From positions 91,841-155,840 of the forward strand of contig JAEWIS010000035.1 in assembly GCA_023386955.1 (NCBI GenBank): a stretch of DNA of 64,000 nt, given 5' to 3'. The position numbers and the translations under genes are program-made. This DNA is from Bacillota bacterium (GTDB lineage Bacteria; Bacillota; Bacilli; Paenibacillales; NBRC-103111). Below are positions 53,571-63,400 of the stretch, in pieces. The notes under the pieces were generated by a model. That model saw only the letters and a program-made list of their open reading frames with translations. It did not search any database and had not been told where the DNA came from. Positions within the stretch are counted from its first letter, which is position 1, and each line of letters begins with the position of its first letter.

Positions 53571-53756
53571 CTAACGGCGGTGAGAGACGCTATTTGCTAC
53601 AAAACCGGGGGGCTGCAATTTCTAACGGAAGCAGAAGGCGCTATTAGTCTAAAATGAGGCTTGCGAGGGGGCATTTTGACCAAATAGAGGCTGTGGCCGC
53701 CGTTAGATTTTTGGAAGAGGGGTTTTGGCCGAAATAAAGGCTCTCACCGCCGTTAG
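53571..53756. repeat. Intergenic inverted repeat of the CTAACGGCGG type
   Basis: CTAACGGCGGTGAGAG (53571-53586) is perfectly inverted as CTCTCACCGCCGTTAG (53741-53756), and a third partial copy (GCCGCCGTTAGA) starts at 53698. Related TAACGGAACT-type words occur at 59971-60153. No gene is seen in 53486-53964, so the gap is mainly this repeat plus the promoter below. Confidence 0.6.
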
Positions 53757-53897
53757 AATCGCCCATGGCTCAACGAGCCAGCGCCAGAAACGAAACGCCG
53801 GGGCAGACGCCGCATTTTCTCATAAATCGCCAAAATCCGGCGGCCTTCCCATTAGGGCAGCGTCCGTATTGCATTCCATGGGATATAGTCTTCCCCC

Positions 53898-53926
53898 TTC
53901 CCAACCCACCGGACTTTCTGTATAAT
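53898..53926 (+). promoter_or_regulatory. Promoter upstream of the YesM-like kinase
   Basis: TATAAT at 53921-53926 is consensus, with a weak -35 (TTCCCA) 17 bp before it. The transcript would begin about 30 bp before the ATG. GTAAGCACTTAC just downstream is a 12-bp perfect palindrome (53932-53943) and a possible operator. Confidence 0.55.
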
Positions 53927-53964
53927 GCGGATGTAAGCACTTACAACTTTTATAGAAAAAGGAA

Positions 53965-55725
53965 ATGGTGGTCGGGGCCTTGCTCAGAATTCATACCATG
54001 CGCAGCCAGATTCTGGTGGGTTTTGTCGGGGTGATGACGGTGGTTCTTTGTGTATTCGGGGCCAGCACATATCAATCGGTGTCTCTCCTTTTGAAGAATA
54101 ACTCCAGCGGCCATATCGAGCAGACGGCGGTGCAGGCCAACGGACGGCTGGATGCGCTCTTGGAGCAGACCAATGCTCTGACGGCCCAAATTATGACGGA
54201 CGGGTATGTGCAGGAGCTGCTGCTTCACGAGCTGAAGGGCAGGCAGGCCGACTTCACCCAGCGGCAGGGGCTGCTTCAGGTGATCAGCCGCTTCCAGTCC
54301 TATTCCACCGGGGTGAACCGGGTGGAGCTGTATGCTGCCGACGGGCGCAGGCTGTTTCCCATGGATGATCAAAGCCTGGGCGCCCGGGTAAGCCCGAAGG
54401 ATATTCAAGCCGCCGATTCGGGTTTGGGCCGGCTGGCCTGGCTGGGCATTGACCCGGGCGATTCTTCGTCGGTATTATCCCTGCGCCGGATCAATCTGAT
54501 GGACCGCTGGTACTCCCACGGCGGTTATTTGCTGCTGAGTCTGGACCGGTCCTACTTCGATTTTCAGACGCCGTATCCTCTGGGCCGCATGACCGAGATG
54601 ATGATTCTGGCCGATCACGACGGCTCTCCCATTGCCATGAATACCAAAATCCCCCTTCCCGTGCAGGAGCTCTTGGACAGCACCAGCTCGACGGTCCCGA
54701 TTAACGGGGAGGAATATATTCTGGTGAAGCAGCCCTCCGAATCCACCGGCTGGACCTTGATGATTCTCACTCCCGTCCGCGATGTGACCAAGGGGATCTC
54801 TGTCCTCCGTCAGGCCTTGCTGCTTTCGGGGGCAGCGGGCTTTGTGCTGTTCATTGTGCTGTCCTATCTGCTCTCGGGGCTTATTACCCGGCCCATTCTC
54901 CGGCTGATCAAGGCTATGCGCGGCGCCCGGGATGGTGTGCTGAAGCCCAACCTGGAGCATTCCCGCACCATGGAGCTGCAGGAGCTGAACCATACGTATA
55001 ACCAGATGGCGGACAATATCAATGCCCTCATTAAGCTGGTCTACGAGAAGGAGCTGGTCCAAAGCCAGACGGAGCTCCGGGCTTTGCAGGCGCAGATCAA
55101 CCCGCATTTTTTGTACAACACGCTGGAGGCCTTCTATTGGTCGCTCTCTGACAAGGGGGAGGAGGAGCTGGCGGATCTGGTGGTAGCCATGTCCCACATG
55201 TTTCGTTATGTCATCGGCGGCTCCGGCAAGCAGGAGTGGGTCACCATCGGCGATGAGCTGGAGCATATTGAGCGGTACCTTCACATCATGCGGATGCGCT
55301 TCGGCCTGCGGCTGTTCTGGTCCGTGGATTGCCCGGATTCCTGCCGGGCTACACCCATCCCCAAGCTATTGATCCAGCCTTTGGTGGAGAACGCCATTGT
55401 CCATGGCATCGAAGGGAAGGTGGAGGGCGGAAGAGTCCGCATCGCTATCGAGGAGCTCGGGCAGCTGGGGGGCCAGAGGCTTGCCGTAGTTGTAGAGGAT
55501 AACGGAGCGGGGATGGAGGCCAAGGCCTTGGAGAGCCTGCTGCTGTCCATCCGCTCGGGCACGCCAGTTTCCACGAAGGGGACGGGGTTGGGGCTGCGCA
55601 ATGTGAAGAGACGGCTGGAGCTGTATTACCATGATCAGGCAGGTGCCCTGTCTGTAGAGAGCACACCGGGAGCGGGCACGGTGGTGCGGTTTGAGATTCC
55701 CAGGGAAGAAGGGGAGAGTGCATGA
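53965..55725 (+). CDS. YesM-family sensor histidine kinase
   Basis: A 586-residue kinase. ATG 53965 is used; TTG 53980 giving MLRIHTMRSQ is a plausible alternative. Membrane segment at ~13-33, an extracytoplasmic dCache-like sensor (~35-275), a second membrane segment (~285-305), HAMP (~307-360), His_kinase domain QAQINPHFLYNTLEAFYWS with H381, and HATPase with VENAIVHGIEGK, DNGAGM and GTGLGLRNVKRRL. YesM kinases pair with AraC-type YesN regulators and adjust carbohydrate uptake genes. The next gene overlaps as ATGA, and a sugar ABC importer follows, so the ligand is probably the imported sugar, alone or bound to its binding protein. Confidence 0.9.
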   Translation: MVVGALLRIHTMRSQILVGFVGVMTVVLCVFGASTYQSVSLLLKNNSSGHIEQTAVQANGRLDALLEQTNALTAQIMTDGYVQELLLHELKGRQADFTQRQGLLQVISRFQSYSTGVNRVELYAADGRRLFPMDDQSLGARVSPKDIQAADSGLGRLAWLGIDPGDSSSVLSLRRINLMDRWYSHGGYLLLSLDRSYFDFQTPYPLGRMTEMMILADHDGSPIAMNTKIPLPVQELLDSTSSTVPINGEEYILVKQPSESTGWTLMILTPVRDVTKGISVLRQALLLSGAAGFVLFIVLSYLLSGLITRPILRLIKAMRGARDGVLKPNLEHSRTMELQELNHTYNQMADNINALIKLVYEKELVQSQTELRALQAQINPHFLYNTLEAFYWSLSDKGEEELADLVVAMSHMFRYVIGGSGKQEWVTIGDELEHIERYLHIMRMRFGLRLFWSVDCPDSCRATPIPKLLIQPLVENAIVHGIEGKVEGGRVRIAIEELGQLGGQRLAVVVEDNGAGMEAKALESLLLSIRSGTPVSTKGTGLGLRNVKRRLELYYHDQAGALSVESTPGAGTVVRFEIPREEGESA

Positions 55726-56519
55726 ATTCGCTTAAGACTGTACTGGTGGTGGATGATGAGCCAAGAACCCGGGACGGGGTCAAAAAAACGCTGGAAACGG
55801 ACTTGTCCGGAGCAGTCCGGGTTATAACCGCGGGCAGCGCGGCTGAGGCCACACGGGTGCTGGAGGAGGAGCAGGTGCATCTGCTTATCACGGATATTCG
55901 CATGCCGGAGATCACCGGGCTTACACTGGTGGAGAATGCCCAGGCCAAGGGAGCCAGCCCGGTAGTCATTATTATTTCCGGCCACGCCGTATTCGAATAT
56001 GCCCACCATGCCATCCGGCTGGGGGTGTTCCAATATCTGCTGAAGCCCCTGGAGAAGCGCAAGCTCTTGGAAACGGTGGAGCAGGCTCTGAAGCTGGACC
56101 AAAGCCGCCACCGCCAGCAGGCTATGGAGAGGATGGTGGATCAAACCCTGCTGGAGCTCCAGGAAAGCGGGGAAGGGCGGATCGGCGAGCCGGTGCTGAA
56201 GGCGATGCGTTATGTGGAGAGCCATCTCCAGGCCCCCTTAGGCCTGCGGGAGGTAGCGGAGGTGGTGCACCTGAACGCCAGCTATTTCAGCTTTTTGTTC
56301 AAGGAGCAGACCGGGTTGACCTTCCTGGAATATGTCACCCGCTGCAAACTCCAGAAGGCCAAGGAGCTGCTGCTTGCCACGGCTTTGCCCATCGGTGAAA
56401 TTGCCGCGCAGGTGGGGTATCTGACCCCCAAATACTTCATCAAGCTGTTCAAGGAAAACACGGGATTAAGCCCCAGCCAATACCGCAAGCAGATGTCCGG
56501 GGACAACGGGCCCATCTAA
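55722..56519 (+). CDS. YesN-family AraC-type response regulator
   Basis: A 265-residue protein whose ATG overlaps the kinase stop. Receiver domain: VLVVDDEPRTRDG, phospho-acceptor D58 in LITDIRMPE, K in YLLKPLEKRK. C-terminal AraC double helix-turn-helix: LREVAEVVHLNASYFSFLFKEQTG and IGEIAAQVGYLTPKYFIKLFKENTGLSPSQYRK. Compact for the family, which often carries a longer linker. It probably activates the importer genes beginning 120 bp downstream. Confidence 0.92.
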   Translation: MNSLKTVLVVDDEPRTRDGVKKTLETDLSGAVRVITAGSAAEATRVLEEEQVHLLITDIRMPEITGLTLVENAQAKGASPVVIIISGHAVFEYAHHAIRLGVFQYLLKPLEKRKLLETVEQALKLDQSRHRQQAMERMVDQTLLELQESGEGRIGEPVLKAMRYVESHLQAPLGLREVAEVVHLNASYFSFLFKEQTGLTFLEYVTRCKLQKAKELLLATALPIGEIAAQVGYLTPKYFIKLFKENTGLSPSQYRKQMSGDNGPI

Positions 56520-56551
56520 AGAATAAGGTATTTTCCCCAAAACCTGTAACC

Positions 56552-56580
56552 TTACGGGAACAAAACGGCCATGCTACGAT
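56552..56580 (+). promoter_or_regulatory. Candidate promoter of the sugar importer genes
   Basis: TTACGG and TACGAT with a 17-bp spacer, about 58 bp before the substrate-binding-protein ATG. Weak boxes fit a promoter that needs the YesN-type activator. Confidence 0.4.
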
Positions 56581-56638
56581 AAAGACACAGCTGCCGGAGC
56601 ATTGCGCGGCGGCGACGATACCCAAGGGGGAAGTTGGA

Positions 56639-58015
56639 ATGGTCAAAAAAGCGTTTGCTGGTCTGTTGGCGCTGTCCATGCTGGGAGCGGTTTCACTGGC
56701 GGGCTGTGCCTCGAACAAGGATGAGGAAGGGTCCAAAGCATCATCTGCACCGGCAGCTACAGCTGCAGCGTCTGCCCAAGCCACCACTCAACCGACCGCC
56801 AAGGCGGAGAAGGTCACCATTAACTTCATGCATTTGTGGCCGGCAGGGAGCTCCAAACAGCAAAATGTAATCGTTAACAAAATCATCGACGACTACACCA
56901 AGGCCAACCCTAACGTAACCGTGAAGCAGGAAATCCTGGAGAATGAGCAGTACAAAAGCAAGCTGAAGGTGCTGTCCGCCTCCAATCAGCTGCCGGATGT
57001 GGGCATGACCTGGGCAGCGGGTTTCCTGGAGCCGTATGTCAAGGGCAACTTGTTCGCTACTCTGGATGACGGGCTGCAGGGCAAGCTGAAGGATAAGTTT
57101 GTGGCTGGCACTACGGAGGCGTATGCCATCGGCGGCAAAACCTACGCGTACCCCCTGGAGCTGAACATTACCCCGGTTTATTATAACAAGGCGCTTTTTG
57201 CCAAGTACGGGTTGAAGGTGCCCGGCACGTATGATGAATTCCTTGAGGTTGTGAAAACACTGGCCAAGAACAATGTGGCTCCGATTGCTCTGGGCAATAA
57301 GGACCGCTGGACCGGGTCCCTGTGGTACATGTACCTGGCCAACCGCATCGGCGGCACGGAGCCGCTGAAGAAGGCTGTGGACCGCAGCGCCTCCTTCGAG
57401 GATCCCAGCCTGATCCGGGCGGCCAAGGAAATCCAGCAGCTGGTAGATCTCAACGCCTTCAATAAGGGCTTCAACGGGCTGTCCAATGATGAAGGCAAGT
57501 CCGAGTTTATGAACGAAAAAGCAGCCATGTACATGATGGGAACCTGGGAGCTGCCCAACTTTACCACCAATCCGGATGTGCCCAAAGCGTTTAAAGACAA
57601 TGTCGGCTTCTTCAAATTCCCCACCGTCAGCGGTGGCAAAAGTGATGTGAACAGCTGGGTGGGCGGTCCCGGTGTTGGCCTGTTCGTGGCGCAGAACTCC
57701 AAGGTGAAGGAAGAGGCCAAGAAGTTCGTGGAGTATTTCGTAGAGCAATGGGGCAAGGTTTCCGTCACCGATGCGGGTGTGATACCGGCTACCAAGGTGG
57801 ATACCTCTGCTGTGCAGTTGCCCGCCATGTATATTGATCTCCTCAAGGAGCTGAACAATGCCAGCAGCATCACACTGTTTGCCGATGTGCAGATGAAACC
57901 CTCCGCCGCTGAGGCGCATCTCAATATGATCCAGGCCATCTTCGGCAAAGCGGTGACGCCAGAGGACTTCGCCAAGAAGCATGAGGAAGCGCTGACCAAG
58001 GCAGCCAGCGAATAA
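56639..58015 (+). CDS. Sugar ABC transporter substrate-binding lipoprotein
   Basis: A 458-residue family-1 extracellular binding protein. Lipoprotein signal MVKKAFAGLLALSMLGAV with lipobox LAGC (Cys ~22), then an Ala/Thr-rich linker and the SBP_bac_1 fold: FMHLWPAGSSKQQNVIVNKIIDDY, LPDVGMTWAAGF, YYNKALFAKYGLKVPGTYDEF, NEKAAMYMMGTWELPNF. This class binds mono- or oligosaccharides. It is tethered to the membrane and delivers the sugar to the two permeases downstream. No ATPase gene is present, as usual for Paenibacillus CUT1 importers, which share MsmX-type ATPases. Confidence 0.92.
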   Translation: MVKKAFAGLLALSMLGAVSLAGCASNKDEEGSKASSAPAATAAASAQATTQPTAKAEKVTINFMHLWPAGSSKQQNVIVNKIIDDYTKANPNVTVKQEILENEQYKSKLKVLSASNQLPDVGMTWAAGFLEPYVKGNLFATLDDGLQGKLKDKFVAGTTEAYAIGGKTYAYPLELNITPVYYNKALFAKYGLKVPGTYDEFLEVVKTLAKNNVAPIALGNKDRWTGSLWYMYLANRIGGTEPLKKAVDRSASFEDPSLIRAAKEIQQLVDLNAFNKGFNGLSNDEGKSEFMNEKAAMYMMGTWELPNFTTNPDVPKAFKDNVGFFKFPTVSGGKSDVNSWVGGPGVGLFVAQNSKVKEEAKKFVEYFVEQWGKVSVTDAGVIPATKVDTSAVQLPAMYIDLLKELNNASSITLFADVQMKPSAAEAHLNMIQAIFGKAVTPEDFAKKHEEALTKAASE

Positions 58016-58040
58016 AGCCGGAAGGAGGAACGGTAACCAC

Positions 58041-58922
58041 ATGGATAAGGTGCTGTCCAACAAATGGATTATCGCATTATATGTACTGCCTTCGCTTCTA
58101 TTGGTCCTGGGGCTGATCTACATTCCCATTGTGCTGACGGGTTATTACGGGCTGACCAAGTGGGATGGCATCGGCGCCAAGGAGTTCATCGGTCTGGATA
58201 ATTATCTGGAGCTGATGGGCGACAGGCTGTTCTGGGAGAGCGCCTTCCATTCCTTGCTGCTGGCCGTTTTCTCCGCTCTCAGCCTGCTGGTTTATCTGGC
58301 GGTGGCGCTGCTGCTGGCCGGACGGATCAAGGGCTCCAATCTGCTGCGTAAGATTTATCTGGTGCCGATGCTGCTGTCGTCGGTGGCTATCGCCCAGCTG
58401 TGGCTGAAAATCTACCATCCCACTAACGGGATTCTGACCAGCGCTCTGGAGTTTATCGGTTTTACGAATACACCTGCCTGGCTGGCTGAACCGGCTTATG
58501 TGCTGCCTGCCTTGTTTGTCCCTATTCTGTGGCAGTACGCCGGCTTCTATATTCTGATCTATTATTCCGCACTGAAGAATATCCCCTCCTCCCTGGAGGA
58601 GGCGGCCCGTATCGACGGAGCGAATCCGCTGCAGATTGCCCTGCGGATCAAGGTTCCGCTTATTGCCGAGGTGTTCAAGGTAACGGTGGTGCTGGCCGTT
58701 GTGGGTTCTCTGAAGTATTTTGACCTGATTTATGTGATGACCAACGGGGGACCCAACGGCGCCAGTGAGGTGATGGCCTCGTATATGTACCGGATCGCCT
58801 TTAAGGGCTTCAACTTCGGATATGGCAGCGCCATCGGATTCTTCCTGCTGCTGATCTGTCTGGTTGTTACTTGGCTCATCCGCAAATGGACGGCCGCCAA
58901 AGAAACCATCGAATATTCCTAG
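58041..58922 (+). CDS. Carbohydrate ABC transporter permease (MalF-like)
   Basis: A 293-residue inner-membrane protein with six predicted segments and the EAA motif EEAARIDGANPLQIALRIKVPL (positions ~187-208; EEAARIDGA is the key part) that contacts the ATPase. ATG after GAAGGAGGAACGG, 25 bp after the binding-protein stop. It has the MalF-type N terminus with a short cytoplasmic start, and pairs with the next gene to form the CUT1 channel. Confidence 0.93.
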   Translation: MDKVLSNKWIIALYVLPSLLLVLGLIYIPIVLTGYYGLTKWDGIGAKEFIGLDNYLELMGDRLFWESAFHSLLLAVFSALSLLVYLAVALLLAGRIKGSNLLRKIYLVPMLLSSVAIAQLWLKIYHPTNGILTSALEFIGFTNTPAWLAEPAYVLPALFVPILWQYAGFYILIYYSALKNIPSSLEEAARIDGANPLQIALRIKVPLIAEVFKVTVVLAVVGSLKYFDLIYVMTNGGPNGASEVMASYMYRIAFKGFNFGYGSAIGFFLLLICLVVTWLIRKWTAAKETIEYS

Positions 58923-58934
58923 GAGGGCACGTTC

Positions 58935-59819
58935 ATGGCCAAAGCTGTCATCACCCGGAGCAGAGCGGTCTTACGGCAGCCCGGATCCGCAGTTTTACAA
59001 GCAGGTGGGTGGGCGCTGCTCTATCTCATTCTGGCAATGGTTGCGGTTCTGCAGGTATTGCCCCTGATCTGGCTGGTTTTCTTCTCTCTGAAGAATAACC
59101 AGGAGGTGTTTAATCTGTCTCCCTTTGCCCTGCCTCTCCATCCCCGCTGGGGGAATTATACCAAGGTGTGGACAGAGGGCCAGATTGGCCACTATTTCAT
59201 GAACAGCGTGTGGATTACGGTGACGGCGGTGGCGCTGACGGTGCTGCTGGCCAGCATGGTCACCTATGCCATTACCCGGATGAGATGGAGGAACCGTTCT
59301 CTGGTCCTGGGGCTGTTTATGACCGGGATGATGATTCCCGTGCATTCCACCTTGATTCCGCTGTTCAGCCTGTTTTCGGATTTTAATCTGAAGGACCACC
59401 CGCTGTCGGTGATCCTGTCGTATACCGCCTTCAATATGCCGATTACGATTATGATTCTGCTGGGTGCCTATTACGCCCTGCCCCGGGAAATTGAAGAAGC
59501 GGCGGTGATGGATGGCTGCACGGTCAACCGGATGTTCTTCAGAGTGGTTCTTCCCATGACCATATCCGTCTTAACCACTACCGTGATTATTAACATGATT
59601 TATAACTGGAATGAGTTCATCTTCGTCAATACGTTCATCAGCTCGGATCATCTGAAAACCTTAACGGTAGGCGTGCAAAATTTCGTTGGGCAATACAGCA
59701 CGGACTGGGGCGCCATCGGAGCAACACTGGTCATCAGTATGCTGCCCATTGTTGTGGCCTTCTTCATTCTAAGCGAGCAGATCATGGAGGGGGTTACGGC
59801 AGGGGCGGTGAAGGGGTAA
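58935..59819 (+). CDS. Carbohydrate ABC transporter permease (MalG-like)
   Basis: A 294-residue protein with six predicted segments, EAA motif EIEEAAVMDGCTVNRMFF and the C-terminal MalG-type ending EQIMEGVTAGAVKG. ATG after CTAGGAGGGC, 12 bp after the partner permease. Last gene of the YesM/YesN-importer unit, which ends at the terminator at 59875. Confidence 0.93.
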   Translation: MAKAVITRSRAVLRQPGSAVLQAGGWALLYLILAMVAVLQVLPLIWLVFFSLKNNQEVFNLSPFALPLHPRWGNYTKVWTEGQIGHYFMNSVWITVTAVALTVLLASMVTYAITRMRWRNRSLVLGLFMTGMMIPVHSTLIPLFSLFSDFNLKDHPLSVILSYTAFNMPITIMILLGAYYALPREIEEAAVMDGCTVNRMFFRVVLPMTISVLTTTVIINMIYNWNEFIFVNTFISSDHLKTLTVGVQNFVGQYSTDWGAIGATLVISMLPIVVAFFILSEQIMEGVTAGAVKG

Positions 59820-59874
59820 AATTAGCGGGGAGCAGGATATGGCAAGGGGCTGACTGAAGAGTCCCGAAATAAAT

Positions 59875-59916
59875 AAGCTGAGCGGAAAACCACAAGTTTT
59901 CCGTCCAGCTTTTTTG
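59875..59916 (+). terminator. Rho-independent terminator after the sugar importer
   Basis: Stem AGCTGAGCGGAAAAC with GTTTTCCGTCCAGCT (two mismatched positions), loop CACAA, then TTTTTT. Confidence 0.85.
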
Positions 59917-59970
59917 TGTCTGTTTGTCTTGTTTGGCAGTCAGGACGAGTGGGAGCAACGTGTGAAGTTT

Positions 59971-60153
59971 TAACGGAACTGAGAGATGCTTAGACAGCCA
60001 AAATGACCTCTGCGGGTTTTTAACGGAACTCTCCGTCTCTTAGCGGCAAATTAGAGGGGAGGAAGCAGCCGAAATGAGCGGTAAGAGTCGCTTGGTTCCG
60101 TTACGTTTCAAATCGGGCGTATTTAGCTTGCTAAGAGTCGCTGAGTTCCGCTA
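59971..60153. repeat. Cluster of TAACGGAAC/GAGAG-type intergenic repeats
   Basis: TAACGGAACTGAGAGATGCTTA at 59971 and its inverted relative CTAAGAGTCGCTGAGTTCCGCTA near 60131-60153 flank further copies (TAACGGAACTCTCCGTCTC at ~60020; TAAGAGTCGC then GGTTCCGTTAC at ~60083). Longest exact word quoted is under 20 bases in each case. The same family is hinted at near 22500 and 53571-53756. The rest of 59917-60422 has no gene. Confidence 0.55.
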
Positions 60154-60422
60154 CAGCTTTGCCACCTGTATCACCGTTACCTCACAGGTTAGCAACCCAA
60201 CAAAGAGGTGGCCAATCTGCCGCATGGGCTCTACAGGAAACTGAGGCGACCCGGCTATTTTGTGAACAATTCGCGAACTTCTACATTATTCGATTTAAAT
60301 TGACAATATTATGGGAATTTAGCGGGGGTTTGTGAGAATTTTGCAAGACGCTGTCGGTAGAATGGAATGTGAACTTTGTAGAAGGACTTACAAAGTAAAA
60401 GTGTGAAACGGGAGTGAAATGA

Positions 60423-63400
60423 ATGCAGCATGCAAGAGGTTACAGAAGGCTGTTAGCTATGGTAATGGGATTCATGATGTTTGTTTCTACCGTAACACCG
60501 ATGTTGACTCCAGTTGCTCATGCGAATGTAGACCCTATTATCGATGAGGGATACAGCTGGACCGTGATCAACGGTGAAGAAGATTTTAATAATCCTTACG
60601 GAATGACAATGGATGCCAGTGGTAATTTGTACGTAGTTGATGGCAATAACGACAAAATCAAAACATTCTCTATGGGCCATTGGACCACGAAAGAAGTAGC
60701 CATCCGGCTATTGAACCCAAGAGCTGTGGCAATAGACCGCAACGGCAACATGTATGTAGTGGATACATTTAATAACCTGATCAAAAAATTCTCCAATAAT
60801 GTTTGGACAGATATTACCAACGGGGAAGGCTTCTCCGGTCCTTTTGGCATAGCCGTAGACAGCCATGGGACTGTATATGTGGCAGATACCTTCAACAGCA
60901 AAATTAAAAAGCTGGTTAACGAAAAGTGGGTGGATATTACATATAACGGACTCTTCCAATACCCCGAGGGTTTGTTTGTCGATGAAAGCGGAATGGTCTA
61001 CGTGGCCGATACGGGTAATAACACCGTCAAAAAACTGGTTCAGGAAAGTTGGACCGAGGTTACCGGCGGCGAGCTGCAGGAGCCCAGAGGGGTGGCCGTA
61101 AGCAGCATCGGGGAGCTTTATGTGACGGACAGCGGCAATAACAAAGTCAAAAAATGGTCCAATGGCGTTTGGACGAATCTCACCGGAAGCGGGAGCTTCA
61201 GGTACCCGACAGGTATAGCAGTAGACCCGGCAGGCACGGTTTACGTGTCAGACAGTGAGAACAATAAGGTTAAACGGTTAACGGCCACGAATAACGCATC
61301 CATGCCTTCCATTGGGACACAACCGGCAGGTGCTACGGTGACCACAGGGACCGCAGGTCTAAGCTTGAACGTAACGGCAGCCGTATACGACAGCGGCACG
61401 CTGAGCTACCAATGGTACAGCAACACGACGAACAGTGCTTCCGGGTGGACGGAAATTCCCGGTGCCACACAGAGCAGTTATACTGCGCCTACAACTGCGC
61501 CGGGGACAACATACTATTATGTGGTTGTCACCAATACGAATCCCCATGTAACGGGCATTCAAACCGTCAAGGCGGCCAGCAGTGTTGCAGCTGTAGCAGT
61601 GAGTGCAGAGCCTGTGACACAAGGCTGGACAGATATTACCAACTCGGGCGGTTTTTCCGGTCTGGGTGGACTGGTCATTGACGACAACGGGATTCTACAT
61701 GTGGTGGATGCCGGAAACAACACCGTGAAGAAGCTGCTGGACAACGTGTGGACGCAGATGAGCGGTCTGGAGGGCAACGAGGGAAGATTCAACGATATCG
61801 CGATGGACACCAACGGAAATTTGTATGTCCTGGATGCGAATGGCCCCTCGATCACAATGCTTTCTGGCGGAGCCTGGACGAGTCTGGATCCGTCAGGCTT
61901 AATCCGCCCATCGGATGTGGCCGTTGACAAAAACGGGAACGTGTATGTAACGGATAACTTTACTTCCTTAAAAATGCTGGTGGAAGACCGCTGGGTGGAC
62001 ATCGCCAGTACAGCCGGATTTAGTAAACCCACCGCAGTAACGGTAGATTCTGAAGGGAATCTGTACGTAGCGGATAATGACCGGATTAAAAAACAGTCTG
62101 GCGGCGTTTGGACAGATGTTACAGGCTCAACCCCGTTCATCTTCGCAATTATGCTCTCAGCGGATGACAACGGGAATATATACGCTGCGGATACCATCAA
62201 TGGTATTGTTAGAAAACTGTCCGGCGGCATTTGGACAGACCTCAGCAGTCCTGGAGAATTTATGATGCCCGCCGGTATAGCGGCAGACAAGAGCGGAAAT
62301 GTGTATGTCAGCGACGCAATGGCCAAGAAGATCAAAAAGTTGACTGTGGCCAGCACAGTTGTGAATGCGGCGACACCTTCCATCACGTCTCAGCCGGAGG
62401 GTGCTGCGGTGAATGTTGGGGACGCACGCCCCACCCTGAGCGTAGCAGCAAACGTAACCGATGGCGGAATCTTGAGCTACCAGTGGTACAGCAATACGGA
62501 GAACAGCACCAGCGGCAGCACAGCGATTGCCGGCGCCATAGGCAGCAGCTACGAGCCTCTGACCACAACAGCAGGGACCACCTACTACTATGTGGTTGTA
62601 AAAAACACGAATACAGAGGTTACGGGAGCTCAAACAAAGCTTGCAACCAGCCATATTGCAGCCGTAACGGTTAATCCGCCGGTGCCTGCGGCTTCGCCCA
62701 CTATTCTTAATCATCCGTACGGCGATACCGTGTATGCAGGTGATATTGTTACCCTGGGTGTAACCGCAACGAAAAGCGATGCCGGAGCATTAAGCTATCA
62801 GTGGTACAGCAACACGGTGGAAAGTATGGAGAATGCCACCCTGATCGAAGATGCAACGGCGGATTTTTACCAGCCGGCAGCGGATACAGCGGGGGTTATG
62901 TACTATTATGTGGCCGTGAAGAATACATTGGGCAGCCAATCTGCCACAACCTACAGCAGTATAGCTAAGGTAACGATCAAGGCGGCACCTGTAACGGGCG
63001 ACTGGATTGATATTACGGGATACAGACCCGTTAACGGACCCATTGACGTAGCGGCAAGTAACGACGGGACACTGTATGTAGCGGATGCCCATCAGCTTAA
63101 AAGAAGGGTTGCCGACGGAGGCTGGCAAGCTATTACGCCGCCTGTTGGACAGATTACCGGTATCACAACAGACTCCAATGGGGCTCTTTATTTGATAATG
63201 AAGAGTTCCAGTATGGTTTTGAAGTATTCCGAAGGAGGTTGGGGAGCCATTATCGCCGAAGGACTTTCCGACCCGGTGGATGTGGCCGTAGACAATCAAG
63301 GGAATATTTACGCGGCAGATACAGAGTTCCGCAGAATTATGAAGCTTGTGGGGGACCAATGGGAGAATGTTACGGATTCTTACATCAATGCTGCCGGCTT

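Noticed and set aside
56741..58063. Minus-strand 440-codon frame opposite the sugar-binding protein
   Set aside because: The plus-strand gene is a clear lipoprotein of a complete importer operon, and the opposite frame is a shadow.
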